This document shows positions 9,217 through 17,623 of a stretch of 64,000 nt of DNA, piece after piece; the first letter of the stretch is position 1, and each line of letters begins with the position of its first letter. The position numbers and the translations under genes were made by a program. The notes below the pieces were generated by a model. That model did not search any database, had not been told where the DNA came from, and was given only the letters and a program-made list of their open reading frames with translations. Source of the stretch: Mesorhizobium sp. B2-1-1 (GTDB lineage Bacteria > Pseudomonadota > Alphaproteobacteria > Rhizobiales > Rhizobiaceae); the NCBI RefSeq assembly GCF_006442975.2, contig NZ_CP083954.1, positions 1,240,001 through 1,304,000 on the forward strand, written 5' to 3'.

Positions 9217-9426
9217 TCAGCGGTTGCCGAAGAGGTCGCGGTTGCTGCCCTGGACGACCGGCTTCCGGATGATTGCATTCGACTTCTCGATCGATGTGGT
9301 GATCGTCTTGTCTTTGCTGGCGACAGGCGTCTGGCTGGCATTGTTCGAGCCGAACTTGTCGCTGCTTGCGAAAGCGGCGTTGGCGGCGATGAGGAGGGCA
9401 GCGGCGGTGAGTGCAATCTTGGTCAT
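9217..9426 (-). CDS. DUF680 family secreted small protein
   Basis: This 69-residue protein has a clear Sec signal peptide (MTKIALTAAALLIAANAAFA) followed by a short hydrophilic mature part, SSDKFGSNNASQTPVASKDK and IRKPVVQGSNRDLFGNR. The signal plus SD-x-(F/Y)GS-x-NA-x-Q start and the DLFGNR-type end match DUF680, a family known almost only from Mesorhizobium and present there in many copies. Function is unknown; the product should be periplasmic. AGGAGTAACCC precedes the ATG. It is divergent from the LysR gene with 116 bp between. Confidence 0.8.
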   Translation of the reverse strand: MTKIALTAAALLIAANAAFASSDKFGSNNASQTPVASKDKTITTSIEKSNAIIRKPVVQGSNRDLFGNR

Positions 9427-9542
9427 TTGGGTTACTCCTGATTGGCTTGTTGCAGGGCGTATCGATGTTTGCAGGCCGAATATGATTGCCTCACCAATGA
9501 ATTGAAATTGACCATGTGTGCAGTTCTGATATTCAGTTGTGA

Positions 9543-10457
9543 ATGGCTGACATCGACTGGAACCTGATCAAAAGCTTCGTCACGGTCGCTGAGACCGGCA
9601 GCCTGTCGGCCGCGGCGAGAAAGCTGTCGGCAAGTCAGCCGACGCTTGGCCGCCACATCTCGGAACTAGAACAGGCGCTCGGCGTCACCCTTTTCCGGCG
9701 CGGGCGAAGCGGCTACGCGCTGACGGAAGCCGGGGCCACTCTGTTAGAGCGCGGCAAGGCGGTGAGCGAGCAGGCGAGCGCTTTTTCACGGCTGGCGCTG
9801 GGTTCGGTCGAAGCGATCGAAGGGACGGTGCGCATCGCCGCCAGCGAGGTGGTGGCGGCCTATGTGCTGCCCGACATGATGGCGCGGCTCGGCATCGAGG
9901 AGCCCGGCATCGAGGTCGAGATCGTCGCTTCCAACCAGGTCGAGAACCTGCTGCGCCGGGATGCCGACATCGCCATCCGCATGGTCAAGCCGACACAGAA
10001 CGAGTTGGTGGCGCGCAAGGTCTGCGATATCGCGCTCTGCGCCTGTGCTTCCCTAGCCTATCTCGACCGGTGCGGCCGCCCGCGCGAGCCGGCCGACCTG
10101 CTCGACCACGCGCTGATCGGCTTCGACCGGAGCGACGAGATGATCCGAGGCTTTACGCATTTCGGCATATCGGTCACGCGGAACAGTTTTCGCTTCCGGG
10201 CCGACAACCAGATCGTGCTTTGGGAGGCGGTGCGGGCGGGAATCGGCATCGGCCTCGGCCAGGAGCCGCTGGCCAAGCGGGACCCCCTGGTGGAGGATGT
10301 GCTGCCGGGCCTGCCGCTGCCCAAGCTGCCGGTGTGGCTGGCCATGCATCGCGACGTGCGCACCAGCGTGCGCATCCGACGCGTGGCGGATTTCCTTAAC
10401 GAGGAACTGAAACGCTATTCGGCCGGCGCCGCGTCGGGAGCGAATTCGGCGCGGTGA
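9543..10457 (+). CDS. LysR-family transcriptional regulator
   Basis: This 304-residue protein has an N-terminal winged helix-turn-helix (DWNLIKSFVTVAETGSLSAA, SQPTLGRHISELE, LFRRGRSGYALTEAG; residues 5-65). It is followed by a periplasmic-binding-protein-like effector domain (RIAASEVVAAYVLPDMMARL...). Length and layout are typical of LysR. It is divergent from the DUF680 and epimerase genes, which are its most likely targets, and its 3' end overlaps the convergent MFS gene by 43 bp. The effector is unknown. Confidence 0.9.
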   Translation: MADIDWNLIKSFVTVAETGSLSAAARKLSASQPTLGRHISELEQALGVTLFRRGRSGYALTEAGATLLERGKAVSEQASAFSRLALGSVEAIEGTVRIAASEVVAAYVLPDMMARLGIEEPGIEVEIVASNQVENLLRRDADIAIRMVKPTQNELVARKVCDIALCACASLAYLDRCGRPREPADLLDHALIGFDRSDEMIRGFTHFGISVTRNSFRFRADNQIVLWEAVRAGIGIGLGQEPLAKRDPLVEDVLPGLPLPKLPVWLAMHRDVRTSVRIRRVADFLNEELKRYSAGAASGANSAR

Positions 10458-11596
10458 GCCAATCCGGCCATCAGCAGGACGACGATCAGCAGGCCCGACA
10501 TGGCGACGAAGATCGGGCCGAAGCTGGAATGCTCGGCGACAAAGCCGATCGCGGAGGGCGCCACGAGGATGCCGGAATAGCCCATAGTGGTGACCACGCT
10601 CATGCCGGTGCCCGACGACATGCCTTCCTGGTTGCCGCCGGCCGAAAAGATGATCGGCACCATATTGGCGATGCCGAAGCCGCACAGAGCGAAGGCGGAG
10701 ATGGCAAGCCACGGTGAGGGCGACAGGCCTGCGATCAGCATGCCGGCGGCAGCGATGATCGCCGAACCGCGCAACGTCGTCACGGCCCCGAAACGATTGC
10801 GCACGCCGTCGCCGAAGAAACGCATGATCGCCATGACACCGGAAAAGGCGGCGTAGGCGAGACCGGCAATGGCGAGATCGGCGCCGAGTTCCTGCCTGAG
10901 ATAAAGCGCTGCCCAGTCGAGTACGGCGCCTTCAGAGACCATCGTCAGCAGCGCCATCAGGCCCACGAGGTAGACCAGCGGGTTTCCCGGCAAGGTGAAT
11001 TTATGATGCTCGGCAGCCTGCGGCCTGCCCTCGGCGACGATATAGGGCACCGCCGCCGCGATCGCCGCTAAGGCAAGCGCCGTCACGACCGCGGCGTGGG
11101 CGAGGTGGCCGTAATTCTGGATGGCAAAGCCGCCAAGGGCACCGCCGGCGAAACCGCCGAGGCTCCAGAAGCCATGCGAGGAGGACATGATCGCGCGCGA
11201 CAGCCGCCGCTCGACCACCACCGCATTGGCGTTCATGGCGACATCCATGCCGCCGATGGAGCCGCCAAAGATGAACATGGCGACGGCAGCCAGCGGCACG
11301 TTGGGCGCCAGCGCCACGACCAGCAGGCCGAGGCTACCGCAGAGGCCAAACCAGCGCAGCACGGTGCGCGAGCCGTGTTTCGAAATCAGGTGACCGCACC
11401 AGGTCATGGCGGAGACGGCGCCGGCGCCGAACAGCAGGATCAAAAGCCCCAGAGTGAACTTGGAAATGTCCAGGCGGGTCAGGAACACCGGGATCTGCGG
11501 CGCCCAGCTGCCGGTCAGGAAGCCATTGGCGAGGAAGATGGCCGCCACGGCCCAGCGGCCGCGAATGGCGGTCTGCATTGCATTCGACGCGTTCAT
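10415..11596 (-). CDS. MFS transporter (12-TM, DHA-type)
   Basis: This 393-residue major facilitator has about 12 hydrophobic segments, beginning VAAIFLANGFLTGSWAPQIPVFLTRL. The loop 2-3 region HLISKHGSRTVLRWFG is a degenerate MFS signature. A conserved SSSHGFWSLGG sequence in the first half matches the YbjJ/FucP-like branch that includes sugar and drug transporters. The C-terminus is short and cytosolic. The gene is convergent to the LysR gene, overlapping its last 43 bp, so high expression of one could interfere with the other. Substrate is unknown. Confidence 0.85.
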   Translation of the reverse strand: MNASNAMQTAIRGRWAVAAIFLANGFLTGSWAPQIPVFLTRLDISKFTLGLLILLFGAGAVSAMTWCGHLISKHGSRTVLRWFGLCGSLGLLVVALAPNVPLAAVAMFIFGGSIGGMDVAMNANAVVVERRLSRAIMSSSHGFWSLGGFAGGALGGFAIQNYGHLAHAAVVTALALAAIAAAVPYIVAEGRPQAAEHHKFTLPGNPLVYLVGLMALLTMVSEGAVLDWAALYLRQELGADLAIAGLAYAAFSGVMAIMRFFGDGVRNRFGAVTTLRGSAIIAAAGMLIAGLSPSPWLAISAFALCGFGIANMVPIIFSAGGNQEGMSSGTGMSVVTTMGYSGILVAPSAIGFVAEHSSFGPIFVAMSGLLIVVLLMAGLAHRAEFAPDAAPAE

Positions 11597-11726
11597 AGGC
11601 GAATCCGGTTAGAAAGTGACTTTGCGCGGCAAATTAGATCGATTCAATTTCCAGTCAAGCGCTGCGCTCGGGAAGCATTTGGGCCAAACCGAGCGCTCAA
11701 GGGTAATCGAGGACGTGAGAGACCAC

Positions 11727-12035
11727 CTAGTGGTCTCTGGGTCGCCTGGCCTCGAATTCGGCCTTCTTGGCGTCGGAGGCTTCGGTCTGGTGCAGCGCCT
11801 GCCATTGCGCGTAAGGCATGCCGTAGACGATCTCGCGCGACTGGTCCTTGCTGAGATCGACGCCTTCGGCTTCCGCGGCCTCGCGATACCAGTTCGACAG
11901 GCAGTTGCGGCAGAAGCCGGCGAGATTCATCAAATCGATGTTCTGCACGTCGCCGCGCTCACGCAAATGCGCCACCAGCCTGCGAAAGGCGGCGGCCTCG
12001 AAGTCACGTTTCTGTTCGTCGCTGAGTTCGGTCAT
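11727..12035 (-). CDS. DUF1244 family protein
   Basis: This 102-residue protein shows the conserved core of DUF1244: AAAFRRLVAHLRERGDVQNIDLMNLAGFCRNCLSNWYREAA followed by REIVYGMPYAQWQ. The paired cysteines (CRNCLSNW) and the YGMPY motif are family hallmarks. It is presumed cytosolic and its function is undefined. It lies 10 bp downstream of the N-formylglutamate amidohydrolase gene in the same direction, a conserved rhizobial arrangement, so co-transcription is likely. GAGGAGGTTTCG precedes the ATG. Confidence 0.88.
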   Translation of the reverse strand: MTELSDEQKRDFEAAAFRRLVAHLRERGDVQNIDLMNLAGFCRNCLSNWYREAAEAEGVDLSKDQSREIVYGMPYAQWQALHQTEASDAKKAEFEARRPRDH

Positions 12036-12045
12036 CGAAACCTCC

Positions 12046-12843
12046 TCATAACGGCCCGGTGCGTGAGCCGAACATCTTCACTTGGTGTATATCGGGACGG
12101 CGATCGATCGCGTCAACGATCGGCGCCAGACGCTCAGCCCACGAAAGCGCATCCCCGTCGGTCGCGATCAGGTCCTGGCGGATTTCGATCAGCGCGTGGG
12201 CATAGCCGTTGACGATGGCGTGCCTGAACATGGTGTCGCCCCGCAGCGCGCCGTCATAGGGCTCGTTGTCGCCGACAACGAGGTTTTTGTCAGCGGCCAA
12301 CATGTCGATCAGCGGCCGCGCCACGCGGTCGTCGCGGTCCCACAGTACGCCGACATGCCACGGCCGCTGCCTGCCCTGCATGACCGGCGTGAAGGAATGC
12401 ACGGAGAAGATGAAGGGTGCCTTGCCGGAAGCCTGCGCGACCGAGGCGATCATGGCGCCGACGGCGTCGTGATAGGGCCGGTAGAAGCGGTCAAGCCGCC
12501 TTTCGCGCTCCTCCGGGGCGAGTGGATAGTTTCCCGTCACGACGGTGCCGTCATAGAGCTGACGGATCAGCGTTGGATCATCCTCACCACGATTGGGATC
12601 GATCAGCAGCCGCGAAAAATTGGCGAGCACCGCTGGCACATCGAGCAAGGCAGCGAGTTCGCGCGTCACCGCCTCGACGCCGATGTCATAGGCGATGTGA
12701 CGGTCGAATGCGGCCGCCGGCAGGCCAAGGCTGCCATAGTCTTCAGGCAGGTCGCGGCGGGCATGGTCGGCCAACAGCACCATGCCCCGCTTGCGGTCGC
12801 CCTCGACGACGTCGAAAGGCGCGAAAACTGTGGATCGGGTCAT
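12046..12843 (-). CDS. N-formylglutamate amidohydrolase family protein
   Basis: This 265-residue metal-dependent hydrolase of the HutG/FGase family cleaves N-formylglutamate to formate and glutamate. Visible features are VLLADHARRDLPEDYG (metal-binding His near residue 28), FDRHIAYDIG, a DPNRGEDD loop, the IFSVHSFTPVM motif and GDNEPYDG...THA-like ending HAIVNGYAHALIEIRQDLI. The frame continues upstream, but MTRSTVFAPFDVVEG at 12843 is the natural family start. No other histidine-utilisation genes are adjacent; instead it sits with DUF1244 downstream and DUF1036/pyruvate kinase divergent, as in other rhizobia. Its in vivo substrate may therefore be another N-acyl compound. Confidence 0.85.
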   Translation of the reverse strand: MTRSTVFAPFDVVEGDRKRGMVLLADHARRDLPEDYGSLGLPAAAFDRHIAYDIGVEAVTRELAALLDVPAVLANFSRLLIDPNRGEDDPTLIRQLYDGTVVTGNYPLAPEERERRLDRFYRPYHDAVGAMIASVAQASGKAPFIFSVHSFTPVMQGRQRPWHVGVLWDRDDRVARPLIDMLAADKNLVVGDNEPYDGALRGDTMFRHAIVNGYAHALIEIRQDLIATDGDALSWAERLAPIVDAIDRRPDIHQVKMFGSRTGPL

Positions 12844-13089
12844 TGGCGGGAAATGGTCTGTTCGCTGGCTTCCGGGGAGGATGCTATCGTCTTTCCACGA
12901 AGACGACGCGGGCGCAATGCCGTTGTTTGGCCAAGGTTTCCGCTGAAATCTGGCAAGGGGCGACGGATCGCGCGCCGGGAGCCTTCTTAAATCGATTGGA
13001 ATTGGACAAAACGGCGCGTTGACATGCGCCCGGACTTTTCCGAAAAGGGGCGCAGAGAGATGCTGATGTGGTTCTTGAGGGGTTTCAGG

Positions 13090-13578
13090 ATGAGTTCCGC
13101 CGGCGGGCGGCGCGTGCGCTTCGCCTTCGCCATGCCGCTCCTGACGCTCGCCGTGGGTTTGTCCGCGATGGTTGCGGCCTCGCCCGCCCGCGCTGATTTC
13201 CGCGTCTGCAACGCGACGCAAAACCTGGTCGGCGTCGGCATCGGCTATCGTGCCAAGGCCGGCTGGATCACCGAGGGCTGGTGGCACATCGAAGGATCGA
13301 GTTGCAAGACGCTGATCGAAGGGCCGCTGTCATCAAGGTTTTACTATCTTTATGCAGAAGACGCCGAACGCGGCGGACGCTGGGACGGCCCGATCAACAT
13401 GTGCGTGGCTGAAAAAGAGTTCAAGATCGCCGGCGTCACCGATTGCGTCGCCCGGGGCTTCCAGCGCGCCGGATTCCAGGAATACGACACGGGCGAGCAG
13501 GCAAGCTGGATGGTCCAGCTAACCGACGACCCCGCAACGGGAGGCGCGCCAGCCGCCCCGGGAACAAACAGTCAATGA
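13090..13578 (+). CDS. DUF1036 family secreted protein
   Basis: This protein has about 162 residues from the ATG at 13090, which has GAGGGG 7 nt upstream; in-frame ATGs at 13060 and 13024 are alternatives. A Sec signal (RRVRFAFAMPLLTLAVGLSAMVAASPARA) is followed by the DUF1036 core: DFRVCNATQNLVGVGIGYR, WITEGWWHIEGSSCKTLIEGPL, FYYLYAEDAERGG, MCVAEKEFKI and DCVARGFQRAGFQEYDTG. The four cysteines probably form disulfides in the periplasm. The stop codon overlaps the pyruvate kinase start by 4 bp (ATGA), so translation is coupled. Function is unknown. Confidence 0.85.
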   Translation: MSSAGGRRVRFAFAMPLLTLAVGLSAMVAASPARADFRVCNATQNLVGVGIGYRAKAGWITEGWWHIEGSSCKTLIEGPLSSRFYYLYAEDAERGGRWDGPINMCVAEKEFKIAGVTDCVARGFQRAGFQEYDTGEQASWMVQLTDDPATGGAPAAPGTNSQ

Positions 13579-15008
13579 GACGCAGCCGCAAGGTCAAGAT
13601 CCTAGCCACCATCGGTCCGGCCTCCTCTTCCGAGGAAATGCTGAAGAAGCTGTTCGAAGCGGGCGCCGATGTGTTCCGCATCAACATGAGCCATACCGAT
13701 CACGAGTTGATGCGCACGCTGGTCGGACGCATCCGCGCCGTCGAGGAGACGGTCGGAAGGCCGATCGGCATCCTTGCCGACCTGCAAGGACCCAAGCTGC
13801 GCGTCGGCAAGTTCGCCAACGGCAAGGAGGTGCTGACCGTCGGCCAGACCTTCACGCTCGACGACAATCCCGAGCCCGGCACCGCGGCCAGGGTCTATCT
13901 GCCGCATCCCGAAATCCTGAGTTCGGTCGAGGCCGGCCACCGGCTGCTGATCGACGACGGAAAGCTGGAGCTGAAAGCGGTGAAGGCCAACGGCAAGGCG
14001 ATCGTCTGCACCGTCGTTGCCGGCACCACGATTTCCGACAGAAAGGGCGTCAGCCTGCCCGATACCGACCTGCCGGTCGGCGCGCTGACCGAGAAGGACC
14101 GCAGGGATCTCGACGCGGTGCTCGCCACCGGCGTCGACTGGATAGCGCTGTCCTTCGTGCAGCGGCCGGAGGACCTGGCCGAAGCGCGCAAGATCGCACG
14201 CGGCCGGGCGCTGATCATGGCCAAGATCGAGAAGCCGCAGGCGGTTGCCCGTCTGGCCGAAATCATTGAACTCTCAGACGCGCTGATGGTCGCGCGCGGC
14301 GATCTCGGCGTCGAGATGCCGCTGGAAGCCGTGCCCGGGATCCAGAAGCAGATCACGCGCGCAGCGCGCCGCGCCGGCAAGCCGGTGGTGGTCGCCACGC
14401 AGATGCTGGAATCGATGATCACCGCGCCCGTGCCGACCCGCGCGGAAGTCTCCGACGTTTCGATCGCCGTCTTCGAAGGCGCCGACGCCATCATGCTTTC
14501 GGCCGAATCGGCCGCGGGCGCCTATCCGGTGGAAGCGGTGGCGATGATGAACCGCATCGCCACCAAGGTGGAAACCGATCCGACCTATGCAGGCATCATC
14601 AACGCCCAGCGTTCCGAGCCTGAAGCAACCGGCGCCGATGCGATCTCGCTGGCGGCCCGCGAAATCGCCGAGACGCTGAAACTGTCGGCGATCATCACCT
14701 ACACGGCTTCCGGCACCACGGGCCTGCGCGCCGCGCGCGAGCGCCCGCAGGTGCCGATCGTGGCCCTGTCGCCGATCGTCAACACGGCGCGGCGGCTGTC
14801 GCTGCTGTGGGGCACGCACTGCGTCGTCTCCCCCGATGCCACCGATCTCGACGACATGGTCGATCGCGCCTGCCGCATCGCGCTTGAAGAGGAATTCGGC
14901 AAGCCCGGCGACCGCGTCATCATCACCGCCGGCGTGCCGCTAAGGACGCCCGGTTCGACCAATATGCTGCGCATCGCCTATGTCGGATCGGACTTGGGCA
15001 CCCGATAA
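13575..15008 (+). CDS. pyk: Pyruvate kinase
   Basis: This 477-residue glycolytic enzyme converts phosphoenolpyruvate and ADP to pyruvate and ATP. The barrel starts RRSRKVKILATIGPASSS. Active-site features are INMSHTDHE (Arg/Asn/Ser of the substrate site), ILADLQGPKLRVG, DRRDLDAV, the family signature LIMAKIEKPQAV with the catalytic Lys, VARGDLGVEMP, ATQMLESMI and SAESAAGAYPVEAV. The C-terminal domain (ITYTASGTTGLRAARERPQVPIVALSP) is regulatory. The start at 13575 overlaps the DUF1036 stop. Longer in-frame starts run through the DUF1036 gene and are not plausible. Confidence 0.95.
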   Translation: MRRSRKVKILATIGPASSSEEMLKKLFEAGADVFRINMSHTDHELMRTLVGRIRAVEETVGRPIGILADLQGPKLRVGKFANGKEVLTVGQTFTLDDNPEPGTAARVYLPHPEILSSVEAGHRLLIDDGKLELKAVKANGKAIVCTVVAGTTISDRKGVSLPDTDLPVGALTEKDRRDLDAVLATGVDWIALSFVQRPEDLAEARKIARGRALIMAKIEKPQAVARLAEIIELSDALMVARGDLGVEMPLEAVPGIQKQITRAARRAGKPVVVATQMLESMITAPVPTRAEVSDVSIAVFEGADAIMLSAESAAGAYPVEAVAMMNRIATKVETDPTYAGIINAQRSEPEATGADAISLAAREIAETLKLSAIITYTASGTTGLRAARERPQVPIVALSPIVNTARRLSLLWGTHCVVSPDATDLDDMVDRACRIALEEEFGKPGDRVIITAGVPLRTPGSTNMLRIAYVGSDLGTR

Positions 15009-15023
15009 GCCCGCCCCAGGGCT

Positions 15024-15430
15024 TCACCGCGTTGCGATCTTGAGAGCTCTTGTTGCCGCTGCGGCGTGGTCAATGCGCTGAAGCAAGCGACGCGCGGGGT
15101 ATGGGATCTTGCAGATGTTGATCCGGTCCCCGCATCTTTCGCCGATTAAGTTCGGCAGTGTCGAGCAGATCGAAATCGACCTTTTCCAGCGTGCAGTGCC
15201 AGTCGGCGCTGTGCGAACCCATCCTCGTTTGTGGTGTTCCAGAAGCCGTTCGCGGCTGGAATAGCCATGGTAGTCGAAGGCGATCACGCCGTTGGTCACA
15301 TAGATATGGTTTCCGTAATGGTTCCCGCTTGGAATGATCCGCTCGCCGTAAAATCCGTCCAGGGGAGGATAACTAAGAAAGACGCCCGCAAGGATGGGGC
15401 AGGCGCCGTAACCGAAGAAGATGCGATCGG
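15024..15430 (-). pseudogene. Frameshifted hypothetical protein gene
   Basis: On the minus strand a coherent protein can be read across two frames. One frame gives GAADRIFFGYGACPILAGVF, then YPPLDGFYGERIIPSGNHYG, then NHIYVTNGVIAFDYHGYS and RERLLEHHKRGW (about 15430 to 15220). After that the sensible text moves to another frame (SADWHCTLEKVDFDLLDTAE, LNRRKMRGPDQHLQDPIPRA). The tail LLQRIDHAAAATRALKIATR is again in the first frame. This pattern suggests two compensating indels near 15205-15220 and about 15110, or a decayed gene. No known domain is recognised. The upstream boundary is uncertain. Confidence 0.45.
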
Positions 15431-15536
15431 CAGCGCCCAGAATTTTTCGGGATTTTTCTTTATGCCGTGTTTCAGGACGTACATGCCGCTCTGGCCCCGA
15501 TACCGTTTTTCGACGACCGTTTTCGGAAGACGCACA

Positions 15537-16604
15537 TCAGGTCGGCGCCAACTCCGCTTCGGGTTCCTTGAGGTCGGCGCATTTGCCGACGCCATAGGCA
15601 TCGCCGGCGATCCGCGCTTCCACCGCCCTTGCCATCGCCTCCAGATCCACGCTCCTGCCGGCGGCCTTCTCGATGGCGCCAACGACCAGATCAGACGCGA
15701 TCCAGTCCGGCTTGTGGCCGAGATTGCGCACCCAGACCAGTTCGGCGCCGGCAATGTTGCGCTCGAGGCCGACCGAATGGATATGGGCGTAGACGACCTT
15801 GTCTCGATCGCCCGAGATGACCACGGTCGGCGCCTTGATCTCGGCGTAGCGCGGCGCGGCCCCAAGCGCATAGCGGTAGAGGCCGGCGACATCGCTGGCA
15901 TTTGCGCGGAAGGCCGACGGTCTCAGCACCAGCGGGATCGAGGCCTCGGCGACATAATTGTCCGGCACTTTGTTGGGCGAGAAGACGCAGGTCGTAGCGT
16001 CGGCGATCCGCAGCATTCCTGCCGGATAGCTCAGCGTTTCGGAGAACAGCCGGCCGATCACCGGAATGGTGGTCAGGTCGTAGTACCAGGCGGTTGCGCC
16101 GCCGGGCCACGGATGGGTTGCCGGTGCCAGGAATACCAGCCCGAGCGTCTTGTCGGCATGCTCGCGGCCGAAGGCGGTCGTCACCGCGCCACCGAAGGAA
16201 TGGCCGACGATGATAGCCTGCTTCATGCCGAGATGGTCCATCAGCGCGGCGACGGTGTCGGCCTGCGACCACGGATCCTCCTTGTTGCCGGGCCCGCGTC
16301 CCGACCAACCGAATCCCGGCCGGTCGAAGAACAGCAATTCGGCGCGCCCTTCGAGCAACGGCCTGAGCGGCAGCATCTGATCCCTGAGATTGGCGCTGGC
16401 GCCGTGGATGAAGACAACAGGCGGCAGGTCGGCCTTGGCGTGGCCAGGAACGTGGACATAATGGATGCGCGCGCCATCGATGTCGATGAATTCGCCGACG
16501 GCCGGGTTGCGGCGCTCGATCAGCCAGGAGCCGACGCGGGTGATGCCGACAAAGCCAAAGACGAGCGCCAGAAGGAAGGCGAAGACGGCATAGAGCAGGT
16601 TCAT
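15537..16604 (-). CDS. Alpha/beta hydrolase, membrane-anchored
   Basis: This 355-residue protein begins with an N-terminal hydrophobic anchor (MNLLYAVFAFLLALVFGFVG) and continues with an alpha/beta-hydrolase fold. It shows HVPGHAKADLPPVVFIHGAS (oxyanion-hole HG), FDRPGFGWSGRG, the nucleophile elbow GHSFGG near residue 145, a late PTVVISGDRDKVVYAH (acid) and NLGHKPDW (catalytic His). The frame remains open upstream through the 8-bp repeat array, but the ATG at 16604 is the reasonable start. A triad is present, so it should be active; candidate substrates are esters, epoxides or haloalkanes. The gene stands alone apart from the TPR gene upstream on the same strand. Confidence 0.85.
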   Translation of the reverse strand: MNLLYAVFAFLLALVFGFVGITRVGSWLIERRNPAVGEFIDIDGARIHYVHVPGHAKADLPPVVFIHGASANLRDQMLPLRPLLEGRAELLFFDRPGFGWSGRGPGNKEDPWSQADTVAALMDHLGMKQAIIVGHSFGGAVTTAFGREHADKTLGLVFLAPATHPWPGGATAWYYDLTTIPVIGRLFSETLSYPAGMLRIADATTCVFSPNKVPDNYVAEASIPLVLRPSAFRANASDVAGLYRYALGAAPRYAEIKAPTVVISGDRDKVVYAHIHSVGLERNIAGAELVWVRNLGHKPDWIASDLVVGAIEKAAGRSVDLEAMARAVEARIAGDAYGVGKCADLKEPEAELAPT

Positions 16605-16620
16605 GTGGGATATACGAGAG

Positions 16621-16744
16621 GGAGTAGGGGAGTAGGGGAGTAGGGGAGTAGGGGAATAGGGGAATAGGGGAATAGGGGAGTAGGGCAAGTATTTCCGGGC
16701 GATCTCTTTCCTACTGCCTTACTGCCCTATTTCCCTACTGCCTT
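16621..16744. repeat. 8-bp tandem repeat array with degenerate inverted arm
   Basis: Eight head-to-tail 8-mers occupy 16621-16684: four GGAGTAGG, three GGAATAGG and one GGAGTAGG. After a 26-nt spacer, 16711-16742 carries four 8-mers of the complementary type (CTACTGCC, TTACTGCC, CTATTTCC, CTACTGCC). The right arm is an imperfect reverse complement of the left, so transcription would give a long imperfect hairpin. It lies between the alpha/beta hydrolase and TPR genes, both on the minus strand, and could attenuate read-through. Confidence 0.85.
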
Positions 16745-16750
16745 AAAATA

Positions 16751-17389
16751 TCAAATGCCTTCGCCGGCGAGCTCTTCCGAAAGCGTGCCGACTTGATCCT
16801 GGGCGCTGCGCAGCATCGGATAGATGGCAAGGACCTTCTGCCAGGCCTCGAGCGCCGATTGCTTGCGTCCGGTCACGGTCATGATCTGTGCCAGGCCCGA
16901 CAGCGCGCCGAAATGGCGTGGTTCGAGTTGCAACGTATGGTCGATGTCGGACATCGACTTGCCGTAGTTCTTCATCATGAAATGCACCGTGGCGCGCCGG
17001 TTCCAGCCCTCGGCATAGGCCGGCTGCAAGGTGACCACCTGGTCGAGGAAATCGAGCGCTACGTCGAATTTCTGGTTCTCGAGCGCCTTCTGCGACCATT
17101 GCATCATCAGGTCGATCGAGGCGCTGCCCGACTGGGACCATTCGCTCCAGATGATGCCGGCGATACGCTCTGCCGCCTTTTCGTTGCGCTCGCGCTTGAG
17201 ATCGGCAAACAGCTTGTCGAGGCGGGCTTCCCTGTTCATTGCGGGAGGCGCGGCTTGCGGCACTGGCTGGGCATCCGGAGGCGCCGGCTCCGGGGCCGCT
17301 TGCACGACCGCCCGATCATCGGCCCGCGCCGGCAACGAGATGGCGCTGCAAAAGAGAAGGACCGTCAAAAATGCAAAAAGAATCCGCAT
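16751..17389 (-). CDS. Secreted tetratricopeptide-repeat protein
   Basis: This 212-residue protein has a Sec signal peptide (MRILFAFLTVLLFCSAISLPARA), an Ala/Pro-rich linker and then TPR-like helices: FDVALDFLDQVVTLQPAYAEGWNRRATVHFMM, YGKSMSDIDHTLQLEPRHFGALSGLAQIM and KQSALEAWQKVLAIYP. The pattern of Ala, Gly, Leu and Pro at repeat positions supports about three TPR units. It is probably a periplasmic protein-interaction module. It has no enzymatic motif and a partner is unknown. Confidence 0.82.
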   Translation of the reverse strand: MRILFAFLTVLLFCSAISLPARADDRAVVQAAPEPAPPDAQPVPQAAPPAMNREARLDKLFADLKRERNEKAAERIAGIIWSEWSQSGSASIDLMMQWSQKALENQKFDVALDFLDQVVTLQPAYAEGWNRRATVHFMMKNYGKSMSDIDHTLQLEPRHFGALSGLAQIMTVTGRKQSALEAWQKVLAIYPMLRSAQDQVGTLSEELAGEGI

Positions 17390-17497
17390 CGCCCGAATCT
17401 AGTCGCGGGCGGCGGAACGTCAAACTGATTTTAGCGTGAACGGCCGGCGGACCGACGATAAACACCAACTGCGGAGGCAAAAGCCTCGCGACGAAGC

Positions 17498-17623
17498 TCA
17501 GCCCTGGCGCGCCTTATAGCGGGGGGCGGTCTTGTTGATGATGTAGACGCGGCCCTTGCGGCGAACCAGACGGTTGTCGCGATGACGCGCCTTCAGCGCC
17601 TTGAGCGAATTCTTGATCTTCAT
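17498..17623 (-). CDS. rpmJ: 50S ribosomal protein L36 (41-aa form)
   Basis: This 41-residue basic protein begins [17 protein letters not shown] and continues [19 protein letters not shown] before KARQG. It is the zinc-less (C-minus) L36 form of alphaproteobacteria: the CxxC...C/H ligands of standard L36 are absent. It binds 23S rRNA in the large subunit. It is a single gene outside the ribosomal operons, as usual for this paralogue type. Confidence 0.93.
   Translation of the reverse strand: MKIKNSLKALKARHRDNRLVRRKGRVYIINKTAPRYKARQG

Noticed and set aside
13443..13574. Longer start for pyruvate kinase through the DUF1036 gene
   Set aside because: The extra residues are the off-frame of DUF1036 and are not homologous to pyruvate kinase. 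The ATGA overlap at 13575 is the natural start.
15231..16643. Plus-strand open frame across the hydrolase gene
   Set aside because: It is antisense to the alpha/beta hydrolase with intact triad and has no protein features.
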